Shown in pieces: positions 35,727-44,941 of a stretch of 64,000 nucleotides of DNA; the stretch's first letter is position 1, and every line of letters begins with the position of its first letter. Source of the DNA: CBDDGJ01 sp965199285. GTDB lineage: Bacteria; Pseudomonadota; Alphaproteobacteria; RS24. The notes beneath the pieces are model-generated. The model saw nothing but the letters and a program-made list of their open reading frames with translations, ran no database searches and had not been told where the DNA came from. Made by a program: the position numbers and the translations under genes. The stretch lies in assembly GCA_965199285.1 (NCBI GenBank), contig OZ240687.1, positions 1,426,001 to 1,490,000 of the forward strand. The letters are read 5' to 3'.

Positions 35727-36600
35727 GAAAAAACGAGGATTGGGACGGGGTCTTTCGGCCTTAATCGGGGATGTGGGAGAGGCAGAAAAAATCTCTTCTG
35801 AAGGGGGTGAACATGCGGCTCCGCAAGAGTTGGGGATTGATTTGTTGCGCCCTGGAAAATATCAACCCCGCTCTGATTTTGCTGATGAAGATTTACAAAA
35901 ACTGGCGCAAAGTATTGGAAACAAAGGCATTTTACAGCCTCTTGTGGTGCGTAAGATGGATGATGGCGGCTATGAGATTATTGCCGGTGAGCGGCGCTGG
36001 CGGGCGGCGCAACTGGCAAAACTACATCACGTGCCGGTTGTGGTGCATACGCTTTCGGATGTGGAAGCGCTTGAAATTGGGATTATTGAAAATGTTCAGC
36101 GCGCCAACCTTAATCCGATTGAAGAAGCAGCCGCTTATCAAAGATTGATTGATGAGTTTTCCTATACCCAGGAAGAACTATCCATAAGCCTAGGAAAAAG
36201 CCGGAGTCATATTGCAAATCTATTACGGCTGCAAAATCTGCCACCACGCATCCAACAATATGTAAGCGATGGGAAAATAAGCGCCGGTCATGCACGCGCC
36301 TTAATCGGTTATGAACAGGCGACGCATCTGGCACAGGAAATTATCAAAAAAGATTTGAGCGTACGCGCGGTTGAAACCATTATTTCTGAGCAAAAGAAAA
36401 TAAACCAAACCAAAACCTCATTATCTCGTTCTTCCCCCAAATCAGCTGATATAAAAGCCTTTGAAAAATCCCTGTCAGATGATTGCGGTCTTAAGGTTCG
36501 GATAAAATCGCAAAAAGGCGAAAAGGGAGTTTTGGAAATTCATTATATGTCGCTCGAGCAGTTGGACGATGTGTCACGACGTTTACGGCGGTTAAAATAA
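35719..36600 (+). CDS. parB: Chromosome partitioning protein ParB
   Basis: parS-binding CTPase-type protein. 293 residues: an N-terminal ParA-activating basic peptide (KKRGLGRGLSALIGD), the ParB/Srx nucleotide domain (LLRPGKYQPR, GERRWRAAQLAKL, ENVQRANLNPIEEA), a helix-turn-helix (SISLGKSRSHIANLLRL) and a C-terminal dimerisation tail. Start at 35719 matches the usual N-terminus and has a GAGAGG site. It is convergent with holA. Confidence 0.96.
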   Translation: MAEKKRGLGRGLSALIGDVGEAEKISSEGGEHAAPQELGIDLLRPGKYQPRSDFADEDLQKLAQSIGNKGILQPLVVRKMDDGGYEIIAGERRWRAAQLAKLHHVPVVVHTLSDVEALEIGIIENVQRANLNPIEEAAAYQRLIDEFSYTQEELSISLGKSRSHIANLLRLQNLPPRIQQYVSDGKISAGHARALIGYEQATHLAQEIIKKDLSVRAVETIISEQKKINQTKTSLSRSSPKSADIKAFEKSLSDDCGLKVRIKSQKGEKGVLEIHYMSLEQLDDVSRRLRRLK

Positions 36601-36634
36601 GCTATCTTGTTCGCCCTCTATCTTGTTCCCCTAT

Positions 36635-37702
36635 CTATCTTGCGCGTTGGGCGGCGCGGCTAAGGCGCAAAAGATTGTAAGCAATAATTGTATCGGGAAC
36701 ATATTGTTGGCGCAATGCGGCTTCAGTTTCTTGCAAAATAGAAAGCGCGCCTTCAATTTTTGCGCGCGACCAAAGCCGGACTTGCTTTTCTATTGCCGCA
36801 CGTCGCTGAAAATGGATCGGCGGGCGAAAACTTTTTAAGGCTTCGGCAACAGGATACCCTTGCTCGATTTGCCCTACCGCCAAATGTAGATTATGAAAAT
36901 GTTGTCGCAAGGCAATCAAGGTGCTGTTAAGGTCTGTTCCGGCATTTGCAAGCTGCCGCAGATTTTTGTCGGCGCTTTGGATGTTGCCCAAGCTCACCGC
37001 ATCAGCAAGCTGAAAGATTGTGCTTTCTGTCTGATCTGTCATCGCGGCAATAATATGGTCGAGGTTAATAAGGCTGGTTTCGTTTTGTGCCTCCATTGTC
37101 TTGTCGGTACGTACCCCCATATACAGAACCAGTCGTTCTAGCTCGCGGGTGATAATACCACGATCGCCTGGTAATAAGGACCGTAGAAACTGGCAGGTTA
37201 CACTTTCTATGCGATAGCCTTCTTGTGCTAAGAAGCGGCGAATAAACCCATCCAGCGAAGCAGCTTGCAGACTGAAAAAGGGCAGTGCAATGCCGCTGGT
37301 GGCATTTTCTATCGCCTTGCGTAATTTATTTTGGGGGGAGAGGCTGGCGGCTTCGATCAGAAGTAAAGTTTTGCTGGCTGGTGATGTGAGATAAGGCAGA
37401 ACATATTTATCAACCCCGGTTGCATTTTGACAACGCAAACAGAGCAAGCGCTTATCGCCAAACATTGAAATACTATTTGCTTCATCCATAATCAAGCTGG
37501 GGGTTTGTTTAAGCTGCGATTCCTCAATAAATATATTCTGCAAAGGATCATATTCTGTGCCGAGATAAAGGCTTGTTAACTGTTTTGTTGTTTCTGTAAC
37601 TGCGCCCTGATCGCCGCCATAAAGAAGCATGATTTTGCCATTTAAATCGGCGGCGGTAAGGGTCTCTAAAAACCCTTCAACTTTATTTGCGGTTAATTTC
37701 AT
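36635..37702 (-). CDS. holA: DNA polymerase III delta subunit
   Basis: Clamp-loader subunit that opens the sliding clamp. 355 residues in three domains; recognisable parts include the N-terminal LLYGGDQGAVTE, the KTLLLIEAASLSPQNKLRKAIE stretch, and the C-terminal LRQHFHNLHLA collar helices. HolA diverges widely, but position next to lptE and leuS on the same strand is the standard arrangement. Overlaps lptE by 20 bases. Confidence 0.92.
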   Translation of the reverse strand: MKLTANKVEGFLETLTAADLNGKIMLLYGGDQGAVTETTKQLTSLYLGTEYDPLQNIFIEESQLKQTPSLIMDEANSISMFGDKRLLCLRCQNATGVDKYVLPYLTSPASKTLLLIEAASLSPQNKLRKAIENATSGIALPFFSLQAASLDGFIRRFLAQEGYRIESVTCQFLRSLLPGDRGIITRELERLVLYMGVRTDKTMEAQNETSLINLDHIIAAMTDQTESTIFQLADAVSLGNIQSADKNLRQLANAGTDLNSTLIALRQHFHNLHLAVGQIEQGYPVAEALKSFRPPIHFQRRAAIEKQVRLWSRAKIEGALSILQETEAALRQQYVPDTIIAYNLLRLSRAAQRAR

Positions 37703-38234
37703 GACTTATTGCCTTTGCGAAAAATATGCGGATCTCTGTTTGCGCTTTTGTTGCTAATTGTGAGGTTAAGTTTTCAGCCTCGCGGCGCTCTGCCTCCCGA
37801 TTTTGTAGTTCATCATTGTTGCGTGAAAGCGAAGTTATGGCACTTAAGCTACGGGTGAAAATGACTGTACCCGATTCTTTATCGATAATTTTAAGGTCTA
37901 ATTGATAATCTAATTGTAAGCGATCAATATCCGCATTGCGGGTAAGCCCTTGCGTGCGCCGCGCCTTTTTGATGTGAAGCAGCAGCCGGAAGGGCTCACT
38001 TTTTTTAATCTGAAAACGCTTCTCAAAAGTGGCGGGCAAGGTGCTTGTGCGATTATCTTCTTGATATTCAATCGCGGCAAAGCTGTGCGCGGTGGCTGTG
38101 CTTTGGCTTTGATGTAGGGGGGTAAAGCCGCAAGCTGATAAAGCTACGCCAAGCAAAAGGGCTAGGGTTGATCTAAATAACAAAATTGACGATCCGCCCC
38201 GGGACAATAATAAGTTTCTTAATCTCTTTTCCAT
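37683..38234 (-). CDS. lptE: LPS-assembly lipoprotein LptE
   Basis: Outer-membrane lipoprotein that plugs the LptD barrel and helps insert lipopolysaccharide. A lipoprotein signal ends LLLGVALSACGFTPLH, the cysteine being the likely acylation site. The remainder has the weak pattern of LptE (YQLDLKIIDKESGTVIFTRSLSA). The ATG at 38234 lies inside leuS; a TTG at 38183 (LLFRSTL) would give a more typical signal length and is preceded by GGCGGA, so the true protein may be 17 residues shorter. Supported mainly by synteny leuS-lptE-holA. Confidence 0.88.
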   Translation of the reverse strand: MEKRLRNLLLSRGGSSILLFRSTLALLLGVALSACGFTPLHQSQSTATAHSFAAIEYQEDNRTSTLPATFEKRFQIKKSEPFRLLLHIKKARRTQGLTRNADIDRLQLDYQLDLKIIDKESGTVIFTRSLSAITSLSRNNDELQNREAERREAENLTSQLATKAQTEIRIFFAKAISHEINRK

Positions 38235-40761
38235 CTGTCAGCTTTTGTATTTTTTCATCAGCGTATAAAATATCTTCTATTATATCCTTTTTTGCATCTG
38301 GTGGCACGAAAATTTCGCCACGCTTTTTCCCATTAATCTGAACGGGGAGTAGGATTTTATCCTCGATCAGCATATCCGCATCAGCTTCCGGCCAAGCGAT
38401 TTCAACCAAAAGCCCCGCCCGCCCCATATGTTGCCAACAGCTTTGCGCCAGATGTGGCATAAGGGGCGCAGTGATTTGGATAAGCACTTCCACCGCCGCT
38501 TTATAATGAGCTTGGATGGTTTCGTTTTCGCTTTCGGGAAAATTTTGCAGCGCATTGGCAAGTTCATAAATGCGGGCAACGGCACGGTTAAAAGCAAGCT
38601 GCTCTATCGTTTCGGTAACATGATGCAAGCTTTGCTGCGCCATGCGGTAAAATTGCAGCGCTGTTTCATCTGTCGGTTTTGTGTGGTTTGCATCTACGCT
38701 TAAGGTGCTGGCGCGGTCTACCAGCCGCCAGAACCTTTGGACAAAGCGCGCCGCCCCTTCAATCCCTGCCTCTGACCAATGTACATCCCGCTCTGGCGGT
38801 GAGTCCGAAAGCATAAACCAGCGCACCGCATCAGCGCCATATTGTTGAATTATCGCGCTGGCATCAATAACATTGCGCTTGGATTTGGACATTTTCTCCA
38901 CCGCCCCAATTTTAATCGCGGTTGCGCCATCGCTCTTTAGAACCGCCGCATCGCTGGTGCGGATAATTTCATCTGGCGCGCACCATCTGCCATCAGGGGT
39001 CTGATAGGTCTCATGGCAAACCATGCCTTGCGTAAATAATCCGGCAAAGGGTTCATCAACATCTAAAAGCCCACATTTTTTGAGGGCACGGCTAAAGAAG
39101 CGGGCATATAATAAATGCAATATGGCATGTTCAATGCCGCCAATATATTGGTCAACCGGCAGCCAATAAGCGGCCGCCTGTTTATTGATTGGGCTGTCGG
39201 GGTCAAGCTGAGTGAAGCGGGCAAAATACCATGAGCTATCCATAAATGTATCGAATGTATCGGTCTCGCGGGTGGCGGGTTTGCCGCATTTGGGGCAAGT
39301 GACATGTTTCCAATCGGGGTGATGTGCTAGCGGATTACCTGCCTTATCAAACGACACATCTTCGGGCAGGCGCACCGGCAGCTCTTCGCGCGCGCATGGC
39401 ACAATCCCGCAAAGCTCGCAATGAATGACGGGAATCGGGCACCCCCAATAGCGCTGGCGGGAAATCCCCCAATCGCGGAGGCGGAAATTCACTTTCGCTT
39501 CGCCCGTGCCGCTCTTGGTAAATTCGGCAATAAGATTTTCGCGAGCCTGTTGCGGCGATAAGCCATTAAGATGGCGTGAATTTATCATCACCCCATCGCC
39601 CGTATAGGCGTCTTTATCAATCACCATGTCAGAGGCTGCTTTATCTTTTGGGCAGACGACGGGCGTGACTGGCAAATCATATTTGCGGGCAAAATCAAGG
39701 TCGCGCTGGTCATGCGCGGGGCAGCCGAAAATCGCGCCTGTGCCGTAATCCATCAACACAAAATTGGCGATATAAAGCGGCAACTCCCAGCTTGGGTCAA
39801 GCGGGTGGATGAGTTTCAACCCTGTATCAAACCCTTTTTTTTCTGCCGCTTCAATGGCGCTTTCGCTGGTGCCAAGCGCGGCGCATTCCTGCCGAAAAGC
39901 GGCTAGTTCGGCATTTTCTGCGGCAAGCGATTGCGCCAAAGGGTGGTCTGGTGATATCGCACAGAAACTAGCACCAAATAAAGTGTCGGGGCGGGTGGTA
40001 TAAATATCCAGCCTGTCAAGATCTGCCGTCTTAGGTGTTTTTGAAAATTCGAAATGTGCCAGTAAGCCTTCCGAGCGGCCAATCCAATTATTTTGCATCA
40101 CCCGCACTTTTTCTGGCCAGCGCTCTAATTCGGCCAATCCATCGCGGAGCTCTTCGGCAAAATCGGTGATTTTCAAAACCCATTGTGCCAACATGCGTTG
40201 CTCAACGGCTGCGTCGCTGCGCCAGCCCTTGCCGTCTATCACTTGTTCATTTGCCAGTACGGTTTGGTCAACTGGATCCCAATTTACTTTGCTCTCGCGC
40301 CGCTCGACCAGACCATGTTCGAGAAAGTGCAAAAATATCTCTTGCTGAAATTTATAATAATCGGGGTCGCATGTCGCAAATTCCCGCGTCCAGTCAATCG
40401 ACAGGCCAAGCGATTTAAGCTGGTCGCGCATGGTCTCGATATTTTTATATGTCCAGCTACGCGGGTGGATGTTTTGATGAATGGCCGCATTTTCTGCCGG
40501 CAATCCAAATGCATCCCACCCCATCGGATGCAGCACATTAAATCCGCGTGCGGATTTGAACCGCGCCACCACATCGCCCATTGTATAATTGCGAACATGG
40601 CCAATATGAATACGCCCTGAAGGGTAAGGAAACATTTCCAATATATAGGCTTTGGGTCGGGTGGGGTCTTCCCCCTGCATTACAAAGCATTGCGCTTTTC
40701 CCCATATGTCCTGCCAGTGTGATTCCGCCTCCAGCACATTATATGGTTGGGTTGGTTCCAT
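38173..40761 (-). CDS. leuS: Leucyl-tRNA synthetase
   Basis: Class I aminoacyl-tRNA synthetase charging tRNA-Leu. The HIGH motif is in PYPSGRIHIGHVRNY, KMSKS in KMSKSKRNV, and a CP1 editing domain lies between them (TTRPDTLFGASF). A zinc-binding cluster CELCGIVPC plus CPKC is present. The start is set at MEPTQPYNV (40761), one base after the stop of the upstream lipoprotein gene; 862 residues. Overlaps lptE. Confidence 0.97.
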   Translation of the reverse strand: MEPTQPYNVLEAESHWQDIWGKAQCFVMQGEDPTRPKAYILEMFPYPSGRIHIGHVRNYTMGDVVARFKSARGFNVLHPMGWDAFGLPAENAAIHQNIHPRSWTYKNIETMRDQLKSLGLSIDWTREFATCDPDYYKFQQEIFLHFLEHGLVERRESKVNWDPVDQTVLANEQVIDGKGWRSDAAVEQRMLAQWVLKITDFAEELRDGLAELERWPEKVRVMQNNWIGRSEGLLAHFEFSKTPKTADLDRLDIYTTRPDTLFGASFCAISPDHPLAQSLAAENAELAAFRQECAALGTSESAIEAAEKKGFDTGLKLIHPLDPSWELPLYIANFVLMDYGTGAIFGCPAHDQRDLDFARKYDLPVTPVVCPKDKAASDMVIDKDAYTGDGVMINSRHLNGLSPQQARENLIAEFTKSGTGEAKVNFRLRDWGISRQRYWGCPIPVIHCELCGIVPCAREELPVRLPEDVSFDKAGNPLAHHPDWKHVTCPKCGKPATRETDTFDTFMDSSWYFARFTQLDPDSPINKQAAAYWLPVDQYIGGIEHAILHLLYARFFSRALKKCGLLDVDEPFAGLFTQGMVCHETYQTPDGRWCAPDEIIRTSDAAVLKSDGATAIKIGAVEKMSKSKRNVIDASAIIQQYGADAVRWFMLSDSPPERDVHWSEAGIEGAARFVQRFWRLVDRASTLSVDANHTKPTDETALQFYRMAQQSLHHVTETIEQLAFNRAVARIYELANALQNFPESENETIQAHYKAAVEVLIQITAPLMPHLAQSCWQHMGRAGLLVEIAWPEADADMLIEDKILLPVQINGKKRGEIFVPPDAKKDIIEDILYADEKIQKLTDGKEIKKLIIVPGRIVNFVI

Positions 40762-40762
40762 A

Positions 40763-41308
40763 TTATTCAGTAATGATATTTTGTTGCTTTTGGTAAAGCT
40801 CACGGGCGCGCACCAATACAGAGTCTTCTAATTGCCGCACGGTTCCGCCGCCAAGTGGGGCGCTTATCCAGTCTCCCTTTTGTTTGACTTGCCGATAGGC
40901 AGAAATGCGAAGCGCATCAGCGCGCAACTCGCTGCTTAAAAAGCGCACTTCAACTTTGAAGCGTTCATTCGGATAGGCGGGGTCAATAAACCAATCGCTG
41001 ATTAACAGCCCCAGCCCCGCGCCAGAAATTTCTTGCATGGGCAGAAATGAAAAACTATCCAGTGTTGCTTGCCATAAAATAGGGTGGGCGGAAATGGTTT
41101 TTGCTGCACTAGCGGGCTCGGAAGGTGTGTCTGTTTTGCTTCTGCTCCCAAAAATATCGATAAAGGAGTCACCAAACGCCCGTCCTTCATCACTTTTTTC
41201 GTCTAAGGGGCTGCGGTTAGGATAGTCTTCCGCAATCTCAACATTGCTGCCACAGGCGGCAAGGCTAAGGCTAAGGCTTATCGCGGCAAGCATATTGGTT
41301 CGTTTCAT
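40763..41308 (-). CDS. DUF3576 lipoprotein
   Basis: A putative lipoprotein of 181 residues: MLAAISLSLSLAACGSN gives a lipobox LAAC with Cys at about residue 19. The globular part (ILWQATLDSFSFLPMQEI...GGLLISDWF-like and ERFKVEVRFLSSELRADALRIS) is the DUF3576 pattern found upstream of leuS in alphaproteobacteria. Function unknown, perhaps cell-envelope linked with lptE. Start at 41308 is supported by AAGGATAATATT before the ATG. Confidence 0.88.
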   Translation of the reverse strand: MKRTNMLAAISLSLSLAACGSNVEIAEDYPNRSPLDEKSDEGRAFGDSFIDIFGSRSKTDTPSEPASAAKTISAHPILWQATLDSFSFLPMQEISGAGLGLLISDWFIDPAYPNERFKVEVRFLSSELRADALRISAYRQVKQKGDWISAPLGGGTVRQLEDSVLVRARELYQKQQNIITE

Positions 41309-41374
41309 AATATTATCCTTTCCCCAAAAATCAGCTTTCTCATAATTAGGTTGCATCCCAAAAAAAGTAAAGCC

Positions 41375-42019
41375 TCAATCGCGGATAAATGCGCGAATAG
41401 CTGCAAAAGCCGGAAGCTGCCCCTTTTTATCGCGCAAGCGGCGCAAGCTCTGTCGTGTTATGCCGCCGAGCGCATAAGGTTTTAAGCCGAGCCGGAGGGC
41501 GATTTGTGCCATTTGCCGAAACCTTACCCCCCCAAGCGTGCGTGCGTGCGGATGTGATGCGGTGGCAAAAACGGGTGAGATAAACACAGCATCCGCGCCA
41601 ATGCGTGCGGCTTGATAAAGGGCGGGGATATTGTGCGCGGCAATTGTTTTGAGGGGGGTGGGTGTTTTGAGGGGGGTGGGTGCGCCAGATGCGGGGTGAT
41701 GGGCATAAGCGGTTTTGCTGCTAAATTCTGGTAAATGTATGTTGGTGAGGCTGGATGGGAGAGGGGGGCTTGCACAAGCGAATAGAAACACAAGCCGCCG
41801 CCGTTTGGCATAGGCTTGGATTTGCTTTGCCCGTTTCAGTCGATAGGGGTCTTGATAGGCGCGCAGCAAAATGCCATCGCCAGATTTCAGATGGCAACTA
41901 TGATATTGCCAATTCCCTATGGTTGCGGCATCAATAATCATGATGCGGGTGGGCAGCCTATGGTGAGATAATTTATTCTGGCGCTGATTTTTTCGCCGGT
42001 TTTTGAGCTTGCGTTTCAT
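41375..42019 (-). CDS. Thiamine phosphate synthase/TenI-like protein
   Basis: 214-residue barrel protein of the ThiE/TenI superfamily: GADAVFISPVFATASHP, LGGVRF and KPYALGGI match the phosphate-binding end of the barrel. The N-terminal half is divergent with a very basic start (MKRKLKNRRKNQRQNK), so thiamine phosphate synthesis is not assured; TenI-type aminotransformation or another role is possible. The centre contains PTPLKT twice in tandem, encoded by two exact 18-base units at 41647-41682. Divergent from the YggS-like gene across 23 bases, with AGGA before the start. Confidence 0.75.
   Translation of the reverse strand: MKRKLKNRRKNQRQNKLSHHRLPTRIMIIDAATIGNWQYHSCHLKSGDGILLRAYQDPYRLKRAKQIQAYAKRRRLVFLFACASPPLPSSLTNIHLPEFSSKTAYAHHPASGAPTPLKTPTPLKTIAAHNIPALYQAARIGADAVFISPVFATASHPHARTLGGVRFRQMAQIALRLGLKPYALGGITRQSLRRLRDKKGQLPAFAAIRAFIRD
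41647..41682. repeat. 18-base exact tandem duplication in the ThiE/TenI-like gene
   Basis: TTTTGAGGGGGGTGGGTG occurs at 41647-41664 and again at 41665-41682 without mismatch. It keeps the reading frame and adds six residues. The G-rich strand and perfect identity suggest recent slippage. Confidence 0.9.
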
Positions 42020-42042
42020 TTTGTTCCTGCTTAACTAGGCTT

Positions 42043-42702
42043 ATGACTATACAGCGCCGCTATCAGGAGATTAAGGAAAAAATGTACCTTGCAGCCGCGC
42101 GCTTTGAGGGGGCGCAAAAGGCACGGCTTATCGCTGTTGCAAAGACATTCCCTACGCAAGATGCGGAACAGCTCATGCAGGCAGGGCATCGCATATTTGG
42201 TGAAAATCGGGTTTTGGAAGCCGTTGAGAAATTCTCACCCTTACGCAAAAATTATGATTTTGAGCTGCATCTGATTGGGTCTTTACAAACCAATAAGGTG
42301 AAGCAAGCCATGCAGTTTTTTGATGTCATCCAAACGCTTGACCGCCCAAAGCTCGCCGCAAAAATTGCAGATTTGCGCGATCAGGGGGTCGCCTGTCCGC
42401 GCCTTTTTATTCAGGTCAATACGGGAGAAGAGCCACAAAAAAGCGGGGTTTTGCCAGGCGCGCTGGCAGATTTTATCGCTTTGTGTTGCGGGACATATAA
42501 TCTACCTGTTGAGGGATTAATGTGTATTCCCCCGCAAAATGTGCCGGTGCAACCGCATTTTGCGTTTCTGGCAAAACTGGCGGTGCGGCATTCTTTGCCG
42601 GAGCTGAGCATGGGGATGAGCAATGATTATGAAGCGGCCATAGAGCAAGGTGCGACTTATGTGCGGGTGGGTTCGGCTTTATTTGGTGCGCGCAATATGT
42701 GA
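42043..42702 (+). CDS. YggS/PROSC-family pyridoxal-phosphate homeostasis protein
   Basis: Single-domain PLP-binding barrel related to alanine racemase N-domain, maintaining the cellular PLP pool. 219 residues with the PLP lysine in LIAVAKTFP, HLIGSLQTNK, SMGMSNDYEAAIEQGATYVRVGSALFG. The last 46 bases overlap the convergent YkuD-type gene. Confidence 0.94.
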   Translation: MTIQRRYQEIKEKMYLAAARFEGAQKARLIAVAKTFPTQDAEQLMQAGHRIFGENRVLEAVEKFSPLRKNYDFELHLIGSLQTNKVKQAMQFFDVIQTLDRPKLAAKIADLRDQGVACPRLFIQVNTGEEPQKSGVLPGALADFIALCCGTYNLPVEGLMCIPPQNVPVQPHFAFLAKLAVRHSLPELSMGMSNDYEAAIEQGATYVRVGSALFGARNM

Positions 42703-43220
42703 AGCTGTGTGGCGGGGTCTATATAGGCGATTATTTTTTGCATAATATCCAGCTCCACCGCAACGCATCCCTGTGTCGGCGATAGGTCAGGTTTAGCGAG
42801 GTGCAAAAAAATGGCGCTGCCGCTACCTGCGCGGGGTGGGGCGTCATTATATGCAATCTCAAGAAAAATATTATAAAGATTATCTTCCCGCCATAATTGC
42901 TCATGATGAAATTCATGGCTAAATTCGGGGCTAAATTTATGAGGCAATAAGAGGGGGCGATTATAAAGCGGGTCTGTCGGATCATCTGACCAACCATGAT
43001 AAGGGGAAATTTTATAACAGGGCAGGTGCGTATCGGGGCGGGTCATGCGGTCGGGGCGATACCAGAGACGGCGCAAAGAAAATATGCCTAAAGGGGTTTT
43101 TTTGTCACCCTCCCTTTTATCATCTGTGACCCCATATTTGCCTAGCGCGCAAGGGGCATGCACTTCGCCAAAAGAAATGACCCCGCGCGCCTGATTTTGG
43201 TGGGTGACAATAATCATCAC
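42657..43220 (-). CDS. L,D-transpeptidase catalytic-domain (YkuD) protein
   Basis: 187 residues forming a single YkuD fold: DKKTPLGIFSLRRLWYRP near the start and the active-site segment HLAKPDLSPTQGCVAVE with the nucleophilic cysteine and upstream histidine. The usual S-H-G-C reads T-Q-G-C here, as in the YkuD subgroup lacking the classical His. No signal peptide is seen, so export or a cytoplasmic role is open. Convergent overlap with the YggS gene. Confidence 0.82.
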   Translation of the reverse strand: MMIIVTHQNQARGVISFGEVHAPCALGKYGVTDDKREGDKKTPLGIFSLRRLWYRPDRMTRPDTHLPCYKISPYHGWSDDPTDPLYNRPLLLPHKFSPEFSHEFHHEQLWREDNLYNIFLEIAYNDAPPRAGSGSAIFLHLAKPDLSPTQGCVAVELDIMQKIIAYIDPATQLHILRAPNKAEPTRT

Positions 43221-43280
43221 TGCAGTATACTTATATATGGTGTTTTATGTATAGGCTAAATTTATAGAGGTAGACCGACC

Positions 43281-43919
43281 ATGCAGCAGCATTATCGTAT
43301 TTTAATCGCCATGCAAGATGCTGCCTTATTGGCGCTTTTGGATGAGCAGTTTGCGGCACAAGCAGAGTTTACAATTAAAACGGCTTCATCATATGAGATG
43401 GCTGAAGAGGCCATGCGGCAATATGGGTTTGATCTTTTGCTCAGCGATTATGCCTTTTATCAGCAATGGGAACAAGCCGCACCGCTTTTACAAATCACCA
43501 TTTGTGGTTCAGAAGAAGAAGCGAAATCGGTTGCCCATGCAATGATTGCCCCTTTCCGCTTTGGCGTGTTACTCAAGCAGATTCGTCAATATCTGGCATC
43601 CCATACGGATGCGGCGGATGAATATAAAATCAGTGACTTTATCTTAAGGCCGCTACAGAAATGGCTCGAAACATCAGATAAGAAAAAGATTAAGCTCACT
43701 GAAAAAGAGGTGCATATTCTGGTTCTTTTATGCCAGGCAGGAGATCAACCGCTGGCACGGGAAGAGCTTTTGCATCAGGTTTGGGGATATGGGGAAGAGA
43801 TTAGCACCCATACAGTTGAAACGCACATATATCGCTTGCGGCAAAAAATTGAAAAAGATCCGACGCAAGCGCGCTTATTGGTTACGGATGCGCAAGGCTA
43901 TCGGCTTATGCGCGGGTAA
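43281..43919 (+). CDS. OmpR-type response regulator with degenerate receiver
   Basis: 212 residues: a receiver-like domain (1-115) and a winged-helix DNA-binding domain (about 130-212; ITLTEKEV-like KIKLTEKEVHILVLL and HTVETHIYRLRQKI). Asp56 in LLLSDYAF stands at the phospho-acceptor position, but the N-terminal acidic pair is reduced to Asp13, and the conserved Lys-Pro near residue 105 reads Ile-Ala-Pro. No histidine kinase is adjacent. It may work without phosphorylation or with a distant kinase. Its stop overlaps the convergent thioesterase gene by 14 bases. Confidence 0.88.
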   Translation: MQQHYRILIAMQDAALLALLDEQFAAQAEFTIKTASSYEMAEEAMRQYGFDLLLSDYAFYQQWEQAAPLLQITICGSEEEAKSVAHAMIAPFRFGVLLKQIRQYLASHTDAADEYKISDFILRPLQKWLETSDKKKIKLTEKEVHILVLLCQAGDQPLAREELLHQVWGYGEEISTHTVETHIYRLRQKIEKDPTQARLLVTDAQGYRLMRG

Positions 43920-44370
43920 AAAGCGCTTCCACTTCGGGTTGGCAAAAATAGCCGGTTTTATAGATTTCGGGCATGCGCTGGGCGCGGCCGGTTGAAATCC
44001 GCATGGTCACAAAATCTGAAAGCCCAAAGGCAACCGTATCGGCAAGGGTTTCGCTCATCATCTGAAAGCGGCGGCGTAAATGCAGCCGCCCATCATTTTT
44101 GGTAATCCATGTGCCGCAATGGATTGTGTCGGCAGGCGGGGTGGCGCGCTGATAATCAATTTCGTGATGACGCACCACAAAGCCGCAATCTTCTTGCTTA
44201 TAGCGCGCCATATCAAAGCCTAATTCTTTTGAATGAGCCCAAGCGGTTTTTGCCATCCAGTGCAGATAGACGACATTATTGACATGCTGAAAATCGTCAA
44301 TATCTGCTGGTGTGACAGAAAATGTTTGAATATATTGCGGCGGCGACCGCCATGGTAGCGTATTTGTCAT
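43906..44370 (-). CDS. Acyl-CoA thioesterase, hot-dog fold (4HBT family)
   Basis: 154-residue hot-dog fold protein. The catalytic-region pattern DIDDFQHVNNVVYLHWM resembles YbgC/4-hydroxybenzoyl-CoA thioesterases, where an aspartate in DxxxHVNN acts. The substrate acyl-CoA is unknown. Divergent from a second thioesterase gene (PaaI-like) across about 57 bases. Confidence 0.86.
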   Translation of the reverse strand: MTNTLPWRSPPQYIQTFSVTPADIDDFQHVNNVVYLHWMAKTAWAHSKELGFDMARYKQEDCGFVVRHHEIDYQRATPPADTIHCGTWITKNDGRLHLRRRFQMMSETLADTVAFGLSDFVTMRISTGRAQRMPEIYKTGYFCQPEVEALFTRA

Positions 44371-44427
44371 GCCTTCAGTCTAGCATATTTATAACGAATA
44401 AGTTATTTGTGTGTAAAGGAGAAACGT

Positions 44428-44922
44428 ATGGGCAATGAAGATCGACAAGAAACCCGCCAAGAAAATCGGCAGGGCTTTACATCCAATCCAGAAGAGTGGC
44501 CGCCCAATATTCAAGCCGCCCACAAAAAATGCTCGCCGGCTTCAGAATATTTAGGGCTTGAGATTCTGGCTGTTCATAGAGAGGCGGGGATTGTCGAGAT
44601 GGTTTTTCATGCAACCGATAAGCTTTGTAATAAATGGGGCGGGGTGCAAGGTGGCATGGTGGCAGCCATGCTCGATGATGCAATGGCCTTTGCGATCGGG
44701 CTTAATCTCGATTGGGGACAGATCAGCCCAACTTTGGAGTTAAAATGTTCAATGCTCGCGCCTTGTCGGCCGGGTAAAATTTTTGCCACCGGGCGGGTTC
44801 TGCGGCGCGGTAAATCGGTCGGATTTGTGGAGGGGACATTGCATGATGAGGAGGGCACATTATTGGCCACCGCCTCATCAACCGCAAATTTTGTAACCCT
44901 TAAGAAAAAGCCCGCCCCCTGA
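44428..44922 (+). CDS. PaaI-like thioesterase
   Basis: 164-residue hot-dog thioesterase: CNKWGGVQGGMVAAMLDDAMAFAI carries the PaaI-type HGG-like region (here QGG) and the catalytic Asp; LELKCSMLAPCRPG is the following strand pair. Start at 44428 has AAGGAG 7 bases before it. The first 20 residues are rich in Glu, Arg and Gln and probably disordered. Convergent with the UbiH-like gene. Confidence 0.86.
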   Translation: MGNEDRQETRQENRQGFTSNPEEWPPNIQAAHKKCSPASEYLGLEILAVHREAGIVEMVFHATDKLCNKWGGVQGGMVAAMLDDAMAFAIGLNLDWGQISPTLELKCSMLAPCRPGKIFATGRVLRRGKSVGFVEGTLHDEEGTLLATASSTANFVTLKKKPAP

Positions 44923-44941
44923 TCATTATGTCTTTTAAAAG

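Noticed and set aside
36601..36634. Repeated CTATCTTG words between parB and holA as a possible binding-site array
   Set aside because: Only three short, unevenly spaced copies in a 34-base convergent gap; too little to claim a site.
40183..40620. 145-codon plus-strand open frame inside leuS
   Set aside because: Antisense to the catalytic and editing domains of leuS; no homology pattern.
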